Source: Pseudescherichia sp031998825 (GTDB lineage: Bacteria; Pseudomonadota; Gammaproteobacteria; Enterobacterales; Enterobacteriaceae). Taken from it: DNA of 64,000 bases. The DNA is taken from contig NZ_DAMACX010000012.1 in assembly GCF_031998825.1 (NCBI RefSeq), positions 1-64,000 on the forward strand, in the 5' to 3' direction. The notes under the pieces were generated by a model. It had not been told where the DNA came from. It was given only the letters and a program-made list of their open reading frames with translations, and ran no database searches. Below, piece by piece: positions 25,530 to 33,639 of the stretch. The position numbers and the translations under genes are program-made. Every line of letters begins with the position of its first letter. Within the stretch, counting starts at the first letter, position 1.

Positions 25530-27030
25530 GGATCACCTCAACCACTTCAGCAATCTCCTGTTCAGTACAACGATGCGGATTAAACTCTGCGACCAGCTTG
25601 CCGCGGCGCATGACCAGCACGCGGTGGCTGTTGTAATAGGCTTCCGGGATCTCATCGCAGATCATCAGCACCGCCATCCCCTGTTCCGCCAGATCGCGGG
25701 CGATCTGGTAGATCCCCTCTTTATTGGCGATATCCACCCCGACGGTGGGCGAGTCGAGGATCAGGATGCGCGGATCGGTCGCCACCCATTTCGCGATGGC
25801 GATTCGCTGGGCGTTACCGCCGGAGAGGGTTTTCACCGGCAGCTGCGGATCGGAGACCTTAATATTCAGGTTACGGATCAGATCGGCGACCAGCTTTTTC
25901 GCCTTGTCGTGATCCAGCATGCCGCTACGGGTATGCAGCTTGTCGTACACCGTGACGATGGTGTTATCGTAGATCGACTGCTCCATGATCAGACCCTGGG
26001 TCAGGCGATCCTCCGAGACGTAGCCGATCCCGTGCTTAATGGCGTCATGGTTGTTGCGCAGGGTGACCGGCTTGCCGTTGATGCGCATCTCCCCGCTCTC
26101 CGGGTGGGTCATGCCAAACAGGCTTAGACACAGCTCGGTTCGCCCGGCGCCCAGCAGGCCTACGATGGAGACGATCTCGCCGCTGCGCAGCGACAGGTTG
26201 ATGTTCTGGTATTTACCCCGGCGGCTTAAGTTACGCAGCTCCAGCATCGGCTCCTGATCGGCAGAGGGCTTTTCCGGCAGCGGGCTGTAGTGAAAACGCT
26301 GGCCGGTCATCAGGAACGCCAGCTCGTGGCTGTCGAGCTGGCTTGCTGGGTAGGTGCCCACCAGCTTGCCGTCGCGCATGACGCTGATGCGGTCCGCTAC
26401 CTCCATCACTTCGTCGAGACGGTGGCTAACGAATACCACGCAGATCCCGGCGGCTTTCAGTTCGTTGACCACCCGCAGCAGGCCGTTAACCTCCTGGCGG
26501 GTGAGGGAGGCGGTCGGCTCATCCATAATCACCAGCCGGGCGTCGGCGGCGATAGCGCGGCAAATCGCCACCAGCTGGCGGTCGGCAATGGAGAGCTTCT
26601 CCACTTTTTTATCGGGATCGATGCTGACGCCGATCCGCTGCATCGCGGCCAGCGCCTGCTTGCGCATTGCGCCGCGTCGAACCCAAACGTCGCCCCCCGG
26701 CAGATAGCGGTTAACGGCAATGTTCTCCGCCACGCTGAAGTTGGGAAAGAGCGACAGATCCTGGTAGATAACCTGAATGCCGTAGTGGGCGGAGAGCTGC
26801 GGGGTCAGATGGTGGAACAGTTTGCCGTCGAGCTGGATCTGCGCCCCTTTTTCCGGGTGATAGACGCCGGAGATCACTTTAATAATGGTGCTCTTACCGC
26901 AGCCGTTCTGCCCTGCCAGACAGTGAACTTCGCCTTTCTGTAGCGTCAGGTTCACGTTATCCAGCGCCAGCACGCCCGGGAATTGCTTGCTGATATTCTC
27001 AAGAGTGATAAATGCGGTGGTGTCGGCCAT
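25522..27030 (-). CDS. Sugar ABC transporter ATP-binding protein
   Basis: Double-domain ATPase of the RbsA/MglA/LsrA class, 502 residues. The first domain has a canonical Walker A GQNGCGKST and Walker B VIMDEPTAS, with a weakly conserved signature region KLSIADRQLV. The second has the degenerate Walker A GLLGAGRTE but a good signature, TLSGGNAQRIAIAKW, as usual in this class. ATG 27030 (MADTTAFITLEN) is chosen; a TTG two codons upstream is also possible. A 103-base gap with two hairpins separates it from the binding-protein gene. Confidence 0.88.
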   Translation of the reverse strand: MADTTAFITLENISKQFPGVLALDNVNLTLQKGEVHCLAGQNGCGKSTIIKVISGVYHPEKGAQIQLDGKLFHHLTPQLSAHYGIQVIYQDLSLFPNFSVAENIAVNRYLPGGDVWVRRGAMRKQALAAMQRIGVSIDPDKKVEKLSIADRQLVAICRAIAADARLVIMDEPTASLTRQEVNGLLRVVNELKAAGICVVFVSHRLDEVMEVADRISVMRDGKLVGTYPASQLDSHELAFLMTGQRFHYSPLPEKPSADQEPMLELRNLSRRGKYQNINLSLRSGEIVSIVGLLGAGRTELCLSLFGMTHPESGEMRINGKPVTLRNNHDAIKHGIGYVSEDRLTQGLIMEQSIYDNTIVTVYDKLHTRSGMLDHDKAKKLVADLIRNLNIKVSDPQLPVKTLSGGNAQRIAIAKWVATDPRILILDSPTVGVDIANKEGIYQIARDLAEQGMAVLMICDEIPEAYYNSHRVLVMRRGKLVAEFNPHRCTEQEIAEVVEVIHE

Positions 27031-27047
27031 GGACAATACCCCTGCGA

Positions 27048-27103
27048 GCGCCCGTTTGGGCGCTTAAGTCATTCTGTACGAGTGTGCCGGCCAGACGGCC
27101 GGC
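27048..27103 (-). repeat. Two stem-loops between binding-protein and ATPase genes
   Basis: GCGCCC-GTTT-GGGCGC (27048-27063) and GCCGGCC-AGAC-GGCCGGC (27086-27103). Neither is followed by a U-run on the minus strand. Such hairpins after a binding-protein gene commonly protect its mRNA and raise its level over the transporter genes; that role is inferred. Confidence 0.6.
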
Positions 27104-27133
27104 GTTGAGGTTCCCTGGTGTAGGCGGAGAGCC

Positions 27134-28117
27134 TTAGAAACCGAGCGACTGTGCGTTATCTTTGGTGACTTCGAGGATCTTGTTAAAGCGGATCACCTTC
27201 TTCTCCATGTCGACATCGGCTTTCCCTAAACCATCGATGCTCAGATCGGATGTCACTTCTTTACCCTTCAGCAGCTGGTCGGCAACGGTCACCAACGCAT
27301 AGCCCGCATCCTTTGGATCCCACAGCAGCGCTTTTTTGATATCGCCGCGCATCAGATAAGGTGCGGCCTGGGCTGGCATGGCGATACCCACCACGGCCAC
27401 TTTCTCTTTCGCCCGTTTCTTCTGCACCGCCTGGCCCGCACCGATAGGGCCGAGGGAGCCGAAGCCAATCACCCCTTTCATCTGCGGATAGGTTTTCATC
27501 AGGTCCAGCGTGGTGGAGTAGGACTTATCGATGCTCTCCGCCACCGGCAGGCGCGAGGTCACCTCAAACATGTCCGGGTATTTCTCTTTCTGGTATTTAA
27601 TGGCGTAATCGGCCCAGGCGTTATGCAGCGGCACCGTCAGGGAGCCAACGTAAATGGCGTAGCCGCCTTTGCCGCCCATGTCTTTCGCCAGCTCATCGAC
27701 GTTGGCCTGGGCATACTTCTCGCTGTCGATGGTTTCAATATCCCACTGGCCAATCTGCTGATCCGGTGACTCATGGGTCAGCACCACGATGCCCTTATCG
27801 CGCGCTTTTTTCAGCACCGGCTCCAGCACTTTAGCGTCGTTAGGCACCACGATAATGGCGTTAACGTTTTTGGCGATCAGATCCTCAATCACCTTCACCT
27901 GCTGGGCCGGATCCGGCGTAGAGGGGCCTGTCTGGTAAGCGTTGACGTCGAGCTTTTTCGCTGCCTCGTTGACGCCGGTTTCCATACGGTTAAACCACGG
28001 AATGCCGGTCACCTTCGCGACCACGGCAATTTCATATTTCTCCGCTGCAACCGAGGTACCGGACACCATGCATGCAGAAACCAGAGCTGCGCTGAGTAAT
28101 GCGAGTTTGAATTTCAT
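27134..28117 (-). CDS. Sugar ABC transporter periplasmic binding protein
   Basis: First gene of the operon: a 327-residue type I periplasmic binding protein (Peripla_BP_4, LsrB/RhaS-like). The signal peptide is MKFKLALLSAALVSACMVSG with a probable cleavage after SVAA. Family features are the N-terminal EIAVVAKVTGIPWFNRMETG, DLIAKNVNAIIVVPND, and GFGSLGPIGAGQAV. AI-2 binding cannot be excluded, but the ribulokinase-like kinase downstream instead of LsrK/LsrF/LsrG argues for a pentose or pentulose ligand. Confidence 0.85.
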   Translation of the reverse strand: MKFKLALLSAALVSACMVSGTSVAAEKYEIAVVAKVTGIPWFNRMETGVNEAAKKLDVNAYQTGPSTPDPAQQVKVIEDLIAKNVNAIIVVPNDAKVLEPVLKKARDKGIVVLTHESPDQQIGQWDIETIDSEKYAQANVDELAKDMGGKGGYAIYVGSLTVPLHNAWADYAIKYQKEKYPDMFEVTSRLPVAESIDKSYSTTLDLMKTYPQMKGVIGFGSLGPIGAGQAVQKKRAKEKVAVVGIAMPAQAAPYLMRGDIKKALLWDPKDAGYALVTVADQLLKGKEVTSDLSIDGLGKADVDMEKKVIRFNKILEVTKDNAQSLGF

Positions 28118-28216
28118 AGTTATACCTTTTGTAGGGGCCGAGGCATGTCACGGAGAGAAGATTAGCAATGAAGGGAAGGGGAAACGTATCGCAGAATTTT
28201 TAAATGTGACCGATGC

Positions 28217-28236
28217 CCATTAATGTAAATTAATGG
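28217..28236. promoter_or_regulatory. Palindromic operator candidate of the pentulose operon
   Basis: CCATTAATGTAAATTAATGG is a 20-base element with perfect 8-base arms around GTAA, about 100 bases upstream of the binding-protein ATG. On the minus strand it contains TTTACA, a possible -35. No regulator gene is present in the operon, so its binding protein is unknown. Confidence 0.55.
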
Positions 28237-28299
28237 ATAATTTAAAGTTAAAATTAGGTTAAATAATGATAATATCAGTACGTTATTAATGGATTATTT
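28229..28299. repeat. Direct repeat ATTAATGGATWATTT in the hcaT upstream gap
   Basis: ATTAATGGATAATTT (28229-28243) and ATTAATGGATTATTT (28285-28299) differ at one base and share the ATTAATGG half of the palindrome. They sit in an AT-rich stretch (about 28200-28350) of the 376-base gap between the operon and hcaT. The rest of that gap shows no gene; a GGGAGGG ribosome site for hcaT is at its right end. Confidence 0.5.
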
Positions 28300-28493
28300 T
28301 GTTAAAAAGATGATTAAATATAACTTAATATTAACAATTTATTATCATTTACCTTAAGTAAGGCCTGGGTTTTCCCCGTTTTACCTCTTTTTGTCGCTCA
28401 TCAAGTTGCAGATATGTGAGCTGAACCGTGACAAGCAAATTGCACCCGATCGCTTTTAACGCCAGACTAACGCCTCCAAAACGGGAGGGATTC

Positions 28494-29633
28494 ATGGTTT
28501 TGCATTCCACGCGCTGGCTGGCGCTAAGCTACTTTACCTACTTTTTCAGCTACGGCATCTTTTTACCTTTCTGGAGCGTCTGGCTCAAGGGCACCGGCCT
28601 GACGCCGGAGACCATCGGCCTGCTGCTGGGAGCCGGGCTGGTGGCGCGCTTTCTCGGCAGCCTGACTATTGCTCCCCGAGTCACCGATCCCTCCCGGCTG
28701 GTGTTCGCCCTGCGCGTGCTGGCCCTGCTGACGCTGCTGTTTGCCCTGGCCTTCTGGGCCGGAAACCACGTTGGCTGGCTGATGGTAATTATTATCGGCT
28801 TTAACCTCTTCTTTTCACCGCTGGTACCGCTCACCGATGCGCTGGCCAACACCTGGCAAAAGCAGATCGTCATGGACTATGGCCGGGTGCGCCTGTGGGG
28901 ATCGGTGGCTTTTGTGATTGGCTCGGCGCTGACCGGCAAGCTGGTCAGCCTCTTCGACTACCGGGCAATCCTGGCGATGCTCACCCTGGGAACGATCTCC
29001 ATGCTGCTCGGGATGCTGCTGCGTCCGTCGGTGATGCCCCTCGGGGAGAGCCGGGCGCAGGCCACCGCTGGCTGGTCCGCGTGGCGTGGACTGATCCGTC
29101 AGAACGGGCGCTTTCTTGCCTGCGTTTCGCTGCTGCAGGGGGCGCACGCCGCCTACTACGGCTTCAGCGCCATCTACTGGCAGGAGGCGGGCTACTCCGC
29201 CTCAACGGTGGGCTACCTCTGGTCGCTGGGCGTGGTAGCGGAGGTGATTATCTTTGCGCTGAGCAATCGCCTGTTCCGCCGCTGGAGCGCGCGCGATCTG
29301 CTCCTGCTCTCGGCGGTATGTGGCGTTGTGCGCTGGGCATTGATGGGCTGGACCACGGCGTTGCCGTGGCTGCTGCTGGTTCAGGTGTTGCACTGCGGGA
29401 CCTTCACCGTCTGCCATCTGGCGGCGATGCGCTACATTGCTGCCCGTCAGGGGAGCGAGGTGATCCGCCTGCAGGCCGTCTATTCGGCGGTAGCGATGGG
29501 GGGCAGCATCGCGGTAATGACTATCTTTGCCGGCTTCCTGTTCCAGCATCTGCATCAGGGCGTGTTCTGGGTGATGGCGCTGGTCGCGCTGCCCGCCATT
29601 TTCGTCCGGCCCGGCGTTGCCGCCCGGGCCTAA
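28494..29633 (+). CDS. hcaT: MFS transporter HcaT
   Basis: Major facilitator of the nucleoside:proton symporter-like branch, annotated in E. coli as a probable 3-phenylpropionate permease. The 379 residues from ATG 28494 (MVLHSTRWLALSYFTYFFSYG) equal the E. coli length, and a GGGAGGG ribosome site precedes it; the frame is open 66 bases further upstream. About 12 membrane helices. hcaR and the hca dioxygenase genes that adjoin it in E. coli are absent here, so its natural substrate in this strain is unclear. It converges on csiE with a 4-base overlap. Confidence 0.92.
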   Translation: MVLHSTRWLALSYFTYFFSYGIFLPFWSVWLKGTGLTPETIGLLLGAGLVARFLGSLTIAPRVTDPSRLVFALRVLALLTLLFALAFWAGNHVGWLMVIIIGFNLFFSPLVPLTDALANTWQKQIVMDYGRVRLWGSVAFVIGSALTGKLVSLFDYRAILAMLTLGTISMLLGMLLRPSVMPLGESRAQATAGWSAWRGLIRQNGRFLACVSLLQGAHAAYYGFSAIYWQEAGYSASTVGYLWSLGVVAEVIIFALSNRLFRRWSARDLLLLSAVCGVVRWALMGWTTALPWLLLVQVLHCGTFTVCHLAAMRYIAARQGSEVIRLQAVYSAVAMGGSIAVMTIFAGFLFQHLHQGVFWVMALVALPAIFVRPGVAARA

Positions 29634-30907
29634 GACTCCAGCATGTCGCGAATATGTCGCTGCTGCTGCTCGCTCAGGGTTATCACCGCATGGATCAGCG
29701 GGGCAGAGAAGAGCGGCAGCGGTGTCACGTAAGGCGTTACAATCAGGGCTGCCTCACGCGGAGCGCCCTCCTGCTGGAAGGTGGCGAGCGGCAAGTACTT
29801 GATATTCAGCGGCAGCAGCGTCAGCTCGCGCAGCTGCTCCTCAATGGCGCGCTCCCGCTCGGGGGCGTCGTCGGTCAGCAGAACCACCTGCTTCTCGTGC
29901 AGATCGCTCTCCTGCATCAGCCACGCGCCAAAGATCACCGCCACCAGTCCCGCCTCCTCATGGGTAAAGCAGAGGTTATACTCCTCTTCAAGACAGATCA
30001 GCGCCTCGCGGGTGGTACGCATCAGCCGTGGGTAGAGCAGAGTTATCTCCTCCGTCAGGCTGGTATCGATCCCGATGCCAAACAGGCTGCGGTTCAGCGC
30101 CTGCGCCAGATGGATATAGAGCTGATCGGTTAGCCCCTGCTCATCGCTAAAGTCCATGCCGGAGAGGGCGCGAAAGCGCTCGATGGTCTTCCGGATGGCT
30201 TCTCGCAGCCGGGTATCCTGCTGGTGGCTGTCGCGGATTGGGTCCGGCGTGCGCAGCAGCATAAACAGCACCGCCAGGAAGAGATGCTCGCTCACGTGCG
30301 GGATTGGCACGACCCGACGCTGCCAGTGGCGAATAATCTCCTGGGCAACCAGATACTCTGCCCGCGCTTCGGCCCAGGCTTGCTGCAGGGGCGCAAAGGC
30401 AGGCGTAAAGCCAAGCTGGTGTGCAAGCAGGCAATACTGTAAATAGAGACGGAGAAACTGAATATCCCGCTGCTCAAACTGCCGCTGGAGGCGACGGGAG
30501 CAGAGATTAATCAGGGCGTGCAGGTTAGTATCGTCATACAGTGTTCTGGCGATACCCTGCTGCTTAAGGGCATTTTTTAGCGCAGGGGTAAAGTGAGCGC
30601 TAACAAAATTGGGGCAGAGACGAATGGCGCGCTTGAGCCAGTGAACGAGACAGAGACGCTGGTCGAGCGCCGTGCCCTCAATGCGATAGCTGCCATCCTG
30701 CTGCGCGGCAATACTCAGCCGATGGTAGCGCTGGATCTCATGACCCGTGTCGGCAATATCTTGCCGGGTGACTGTGCCGTCCACGTTGTTCAGCTTGCCG
30801 AGCATATCTGGTGTCACCGTTTGTCCCGGCAGGGCGAGCATTAGGAGTACATGACAGCGGCGTTGTGAACTGGAGAGCACAGATGGCGGTATCGTTACGG
30901 TTGTCAT
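29630..30907 (-). CDS. csiE: Stationary-phase-inducible protein CsiE
   Basis: A 425-residue protein with PRD (PTS regulation domain) architecture, like an antiterminator or regulator lacking its RNA-binding part. Two helical PRD-like regions occupy about residues 60-320, with conserved His in LINLCSRRL and YIHLAQALNRSL surroundings, followed by a C-terminal EIIB-like segment (KQVVLLTDDAPERE). In E. coli csiE is induced at stationary phase through sigma-S and cAMP-CRP; its function is unknown. Confidence 0.93.
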   Translation of the reverse strand: MTTVTIPPSVLSSSQRRCHVLLMLALPGQTVTPDMLGKLNNVDGTVTRQDIADTGHEIQRYHRLSIAAQQDGSYRIEGTALDQRLCLVHWLKRAIRLCPNFVSAHFTPALKNALKQQGIARTLYDDTNLHALINLCSRRLQRQFEQRDIQFLRLYLQYCLLAHQLGFTPAFAPLQQAWAEARAEYLVAQEIIRHWQRRVVPIPHVSEHLFLAVLFMLLRTPDPIRDSHQQDTRLREAIRKTIERFRALSGMDFSDEQGLTDQLYIHLAQALNRSLFGIGIDTSLTEEITLLYPRLMRTTREALICLEEEYNLCFTHEEAGLVAVIFGAWLMQESDLHEKQVVLLTDDAPERERAIEEQLRELTLLPLNIKYLPLATFQQEGAPREAALIVTPYVTPLPLFSAPLIHAVITLSEQQQRHIRDMLES

Positions 30908-31031
30908 CTGCTGGATTCCAGTTAGGGGTTTCGATAAGAATAGCTAAAGGATACGGCGGCGGAAGCCCCCCTGGCGGGCTTTCCCTCAGGAATGCCGGAG
31001 GGCGTCACAGAATTTTTCTCGTAAGGAACAC

Positions 31032-31673
31032 ATGCAAACAGTCAAACAGTACGCTGGCGCGCTGGTTTTCGCGTTTTTATCGCTTCCCGCGCTGGCTCAC
31101 CCCCATAGCTTTATTCGTCTGCAAACCGAGCCGGTGGTGGAGGGCGGTCAGCTGGTGGCGCTCAACATGCGCTGGACGATGGATGAGATCACCTCAGCCG
31201 ATCTACTGTACGACGCCGGTGATGCAAAGCCGGAGTCGCCGGTGTGGAAAAAGCTGGCGGCGGAGGTGATGGCCAACGTGCTGGGGCAGCACTACTTCAC
31301 CGAGGTCTGGCACAACGGTCAGCGGGTAAAGTTTCTCAACCGGCCCAGCCACTACGGCATGTCCCGGGTCGATCACCAGGCGGTGTTGACCTTTACTCTG
31401 CCGCTGGCCACGCCGCAGCCGCTGGCCGGGCAGCGCTATACCTTCTCCACCTTCGACCCCACCTACTATGTCGATATGACCTATCAGGATAAGGGCGACG
31501 TTACGCTGTCCGCCGATATGCAGAAGCGCTGTAAAGCTGAGTTGCATACGCCGACGCCAGGTGAAGATACGTTAGCCTTCGCCCAGTCGCTGGATAAAGA
31601 GGACGCTCCGCCGGAGGATATGGATCTCGGCAAGCAGTTTGCCCAGACCGTGACCCTGGAGTGCAAAGAGTGA
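31032..31673 (+). CDS. DUF1007 family periplasmic protein (ZevA-like)
   Basis: Exported 213-residue protein: signal peptide (FAFLSLPALA) then HPHSFIRLQTEP, the N-terminal HPH motif of DUF1007. Later motifs are MRWTMDEITSADLLYD and FSTFDPTYYVDM. In Haemophilus a DUF1007 protein (ZevA) acts with a NicO-type permease (ZevB) in zinc uptake. Here the same pair is encoded with a one-base stop/start overlap (TGATG). Zinc, nickel or cobalt handling is inferred. The 124-base gap upstream to csiE shows no Zur-type operator. Confidence 0.85.
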   Translation: MQTVKQYAGALVFAFLSLPALAHPHSFIRLQTEPVVEGGQLVALNMRWTMDEITSADLLYDAGDAKPESPVWKKLAAEVMANVLGQHYFTEVWHNGQRVKFLNRPSHYGMSRVDHQAVLTFTLPLATPQPLAGQRYTFSTFDPTYYVDMTYQDKGDVTLSADMQKRCKAELHTPTPGEDTLAFAQSLDKEDAPPEDMDLGKQFAQTVTLECKE

Positions 31674-32644
31674 TGTTAAGTCAGATGAGAAGCGCGCCCC
31701 GCTGGCGTTCGCTCTGGCCGCTGGCCCTGCTGCTGCTTTGTGCGGTAGCGGGTGGGATAGAGCTGTGGCACGCCTGGCCGCGGATCATGCTGGAGAGCGC
31801 GGGCTGGCAGCGGGAGGTTAACCAGCAGATGAGCGCCCTGTTGAAAGGCGTAGCGGCGGATCCGACCCGGGCGGGTGGGGCGTTGCTGCTGTTTAGCTTT
31901 CTCTATGGGGTGCTGCATGCTCTCGGGCCGGGCCACGGTAAAGTGGTGATAACCACCTGGCTCGCCACCCACCCTTCAAAGCTGAAATCGAGTATTGGCC
32001 TGACCCTGGCCTCGTCGCTGCTCCAGGGGCTGGTAGCCATCGCGCTGGTCGTGGTCGTGCTGACTCTGCTCCAGCTGCCTGCCCGTCAGCTGCATTTGAG
32101 CAGCTACTGGCTGGAGAAGGGGAGTTACGCCCTGGTGGGCGTGCTGGGGCTGCTGCTCTGCTGGCGAGCGCTGAAAAAGCTGCGCCTTCTCCTGCGCAGG
32201 CCGCAGTTTAGATCCTTTACGCCCCACCATGTGCATGATGCCCACTGCGGCTGCGGGCATCAGCACTTGCCCACGCCGGAGCAGCTCACACGTAGCGATG
32301 ACTGGCGCGCACGGCTGATGATTATTCTGTCGATGGGGATGCGGCCCTGTTCGGGGGCGATCATGGTTCTGCTGTTCAGTAAGGTGATCGGCGTATTTAG
32401 CTGGGGAGTGGCGTCGGCGATGGCGATGGCGGCAGGCACCTCGCTGACCATCTCGACCCTGGCCTTGCTGGTGCATAGCTTTCGGCAGCTGGCGGTCAGG
32501 CTGAGCGGCAATAAAACGCCGGTGCTGTGGCAGCAGGTGGGCTGGTTAACGTTGGCATTGGCCGGGGGTGTGATTCTGGTAACGGCGGCGGCGGTGATGT
32601 GGCTGAGTGCGGTGCCGGTCGGAAGGGGATTACGACCATTTTAA
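31673..32644 (+). CDS. NicO-family nickel/cobalt/zinc transporter (ZevB-like)
   Basis: Polytopic membrane protein of about 323 residues from the ATG overlapping the DUF1007 stop. The NicO signature HALGPGHGK is at residues 82-90 and the second motif LSMGMRPCSGAI follows later. Between helices there is a cytoplasmic or periplasmic His/Cys-rich loop, HHVHDAHCGCGHQH (residues 185-198), as in RcnA-type metal exporters. About six membrane helices. An ATG at 31685 is an alternative start. Confidence 0.87.
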   Translation: MLSQMRSAPRWRSLWPLALLLLCAVAGGIELWHAWPRIMLESAGWQREVNQQMSALLKGVAADPTRAGGALLLFSFLYGVLHALGPGHGKVVITTWLATHPSKLKSSIGLTLASSLLQGLVAIALVVVVLTLLQLPARQLHLSSYWLEKGSYALVGVLGLLLCWRALKKLRLLLRRPQFRSFTPHHVHDAHCGCGHQHLPTPEQLTRSDDWRARLMIILSMGMRPCSGAIMVLLFSKVIGVFSWGVASAMAMAAGTSLTISTLALLVHSFRQLAVRLSGNKTPVLWQQVGWLTLALAGGVILVTAAAVMWLSAVPVGRGLRPF

Positions 32645-32650
32645 TATTAT

Positions 32651-32702
32651 TATCCGGCCTACATTTACCTGTAGGCCGGATAAGCGTAGCGCCATCCGGC
32701 GT
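32651..32702. repeat. Paired REP elements (BIME-like)
   Basis: TATCCGGCCTACA (32651-32663) is mirrored by TGTAGGCCGGATA (32670-32682), and a second REP stem GCCGGAT ... ATCCGGC spans 32675-32700. It fills the 70-base gap between the convergent NicO and suhB genes. Such elements stabilise upstream mRNA ends and bind gyrase or IHF. Confidence 0.85.
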
Positions 32703-32714
32703 TAGCTATGATGA

Positions 32715-33518
32715 TTAACGCTTCAGCGCTTCGCTCAGTTCATCACGCATGTTCGCCAGCATGGCTCTCACCACGCGCGGGTTACCGGCGACCAGGTTAC
32801 CGCTCATCATGTAGTTGTGGTTACCGGTGAAGTCACACACCAGGCCACCCGCTTCACGTACCAGCAGCTCGCCTGCGGCGAAATCCCACGGCTTCAGGCC
32901 GATCTCAAAGAAACCGTCCACGCGGCCAGCGGCAACGTAGGCCAGATCCAGCGCGGCAGAGCCGGTGCGGCGGAAGTCAGCGCACTCGGTGAAGAGTTTA
33001 CCCACGATGTTGACGTAGGCTTTAGCGTGCTGTTTCGCCTTGAACGGGAAACCGGTCGCCAGAATGGTGCCATCCAGATCGCGAGCGATGCTGCCGCGCA
33101 GGCGGTAGCCGTTGAGCTGTGCGCCCTGGCCGCGGGTAGCGGTGAAGAGTTCGTTACGCATTGGATCGTAAACCACGGCAACTTCGGTGCGGCCTTTAAT
33201 GCGCACGGCGATAGAGACCGAGAAGTGTGGCAGACGTTTAATAAAGTTGGTGGTGCCATCCAGTGGATCGATAACCCATTGTACATCCTGATCTGCGCCT
33301 GCATGTTCACCGGACTCTTCGGTGATAATGGTATGTTGCGGGTAAGATTTGCGGATAGTGTCGATAATCACGGCCTCGGCGGCTTTATCAACGTTGGTTA
33401 CGAAATCATTGCTGCCTTTCTGGTTGGTTTCAACAGAATCTGGCGTTTCGTAGTGTTTGGCAATTACATTACCCGCCTTGCGCGCTGCGCGCACGGCGAT
33501 GGTCAGCATCGGATGCAT
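32715..33518 (-). CDS. suhB: Inositol-1-monophosphatase / transcription factor SuhB
   Basis: Mg-dependent inositol monophosphatase fold that in E. coli also joins the Nus antitermination complex for rRNA transcription. Metal-site motifs are EESGEH and WVIDPLDGTTNFI, with WDFAAGELLVREAGG at the C-terminal signature. The 267 residues equal E. coli SuhB. A sigma-70 promoter is visible upstream. It is divergent from trmJ. Confidence 0.97.
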   Translation of the reverse strand: MHPMLTIAVRAARKAGNVIAKHYETPDSVETNQKGSNDFVTNVDKAAEAVIIDTIRKSYPQHTIITEESGEHAGADQDVQWVIDPLDGTTNFIKRLPHFSVSIAVRIKGRTEVAVVYDPMRNELFTATRGQGAQLNGYRLRGSIARDLDGTILATGFPFKAKQHAKAYVNIVGKLFTECADFRRTGSAALDLAYVAAGRVDGFFEIGLKPWDFAAGELLVREAGGLVCDFTGNHNYMMSGNLVAGNPRVVRAMLANMRDELSEALKR

Positions 33519-33564
33519 CGGTCTCTCTCACTGGATGTTAAAGAACGGGGTGAAAACGGCGCAG

Positions 33565-33593
33565 AGTATAGCAGCGAGTTCGGACTATGTCTT
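33565..33593 (-). promoter_or_regulatory. suhB promoter
   Basis: Minus-strand AAGACA (33588-33593) and TATACT (33565-33570) with exactly 17 bases between, about 47 bases upstream of the ATG. Confidence 0.6.
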
Positions 33594-33639
33594 TGCTTTA
33601 TGCTAATATGCGCGAATATTCTTAAGACGCTGAAAAACT

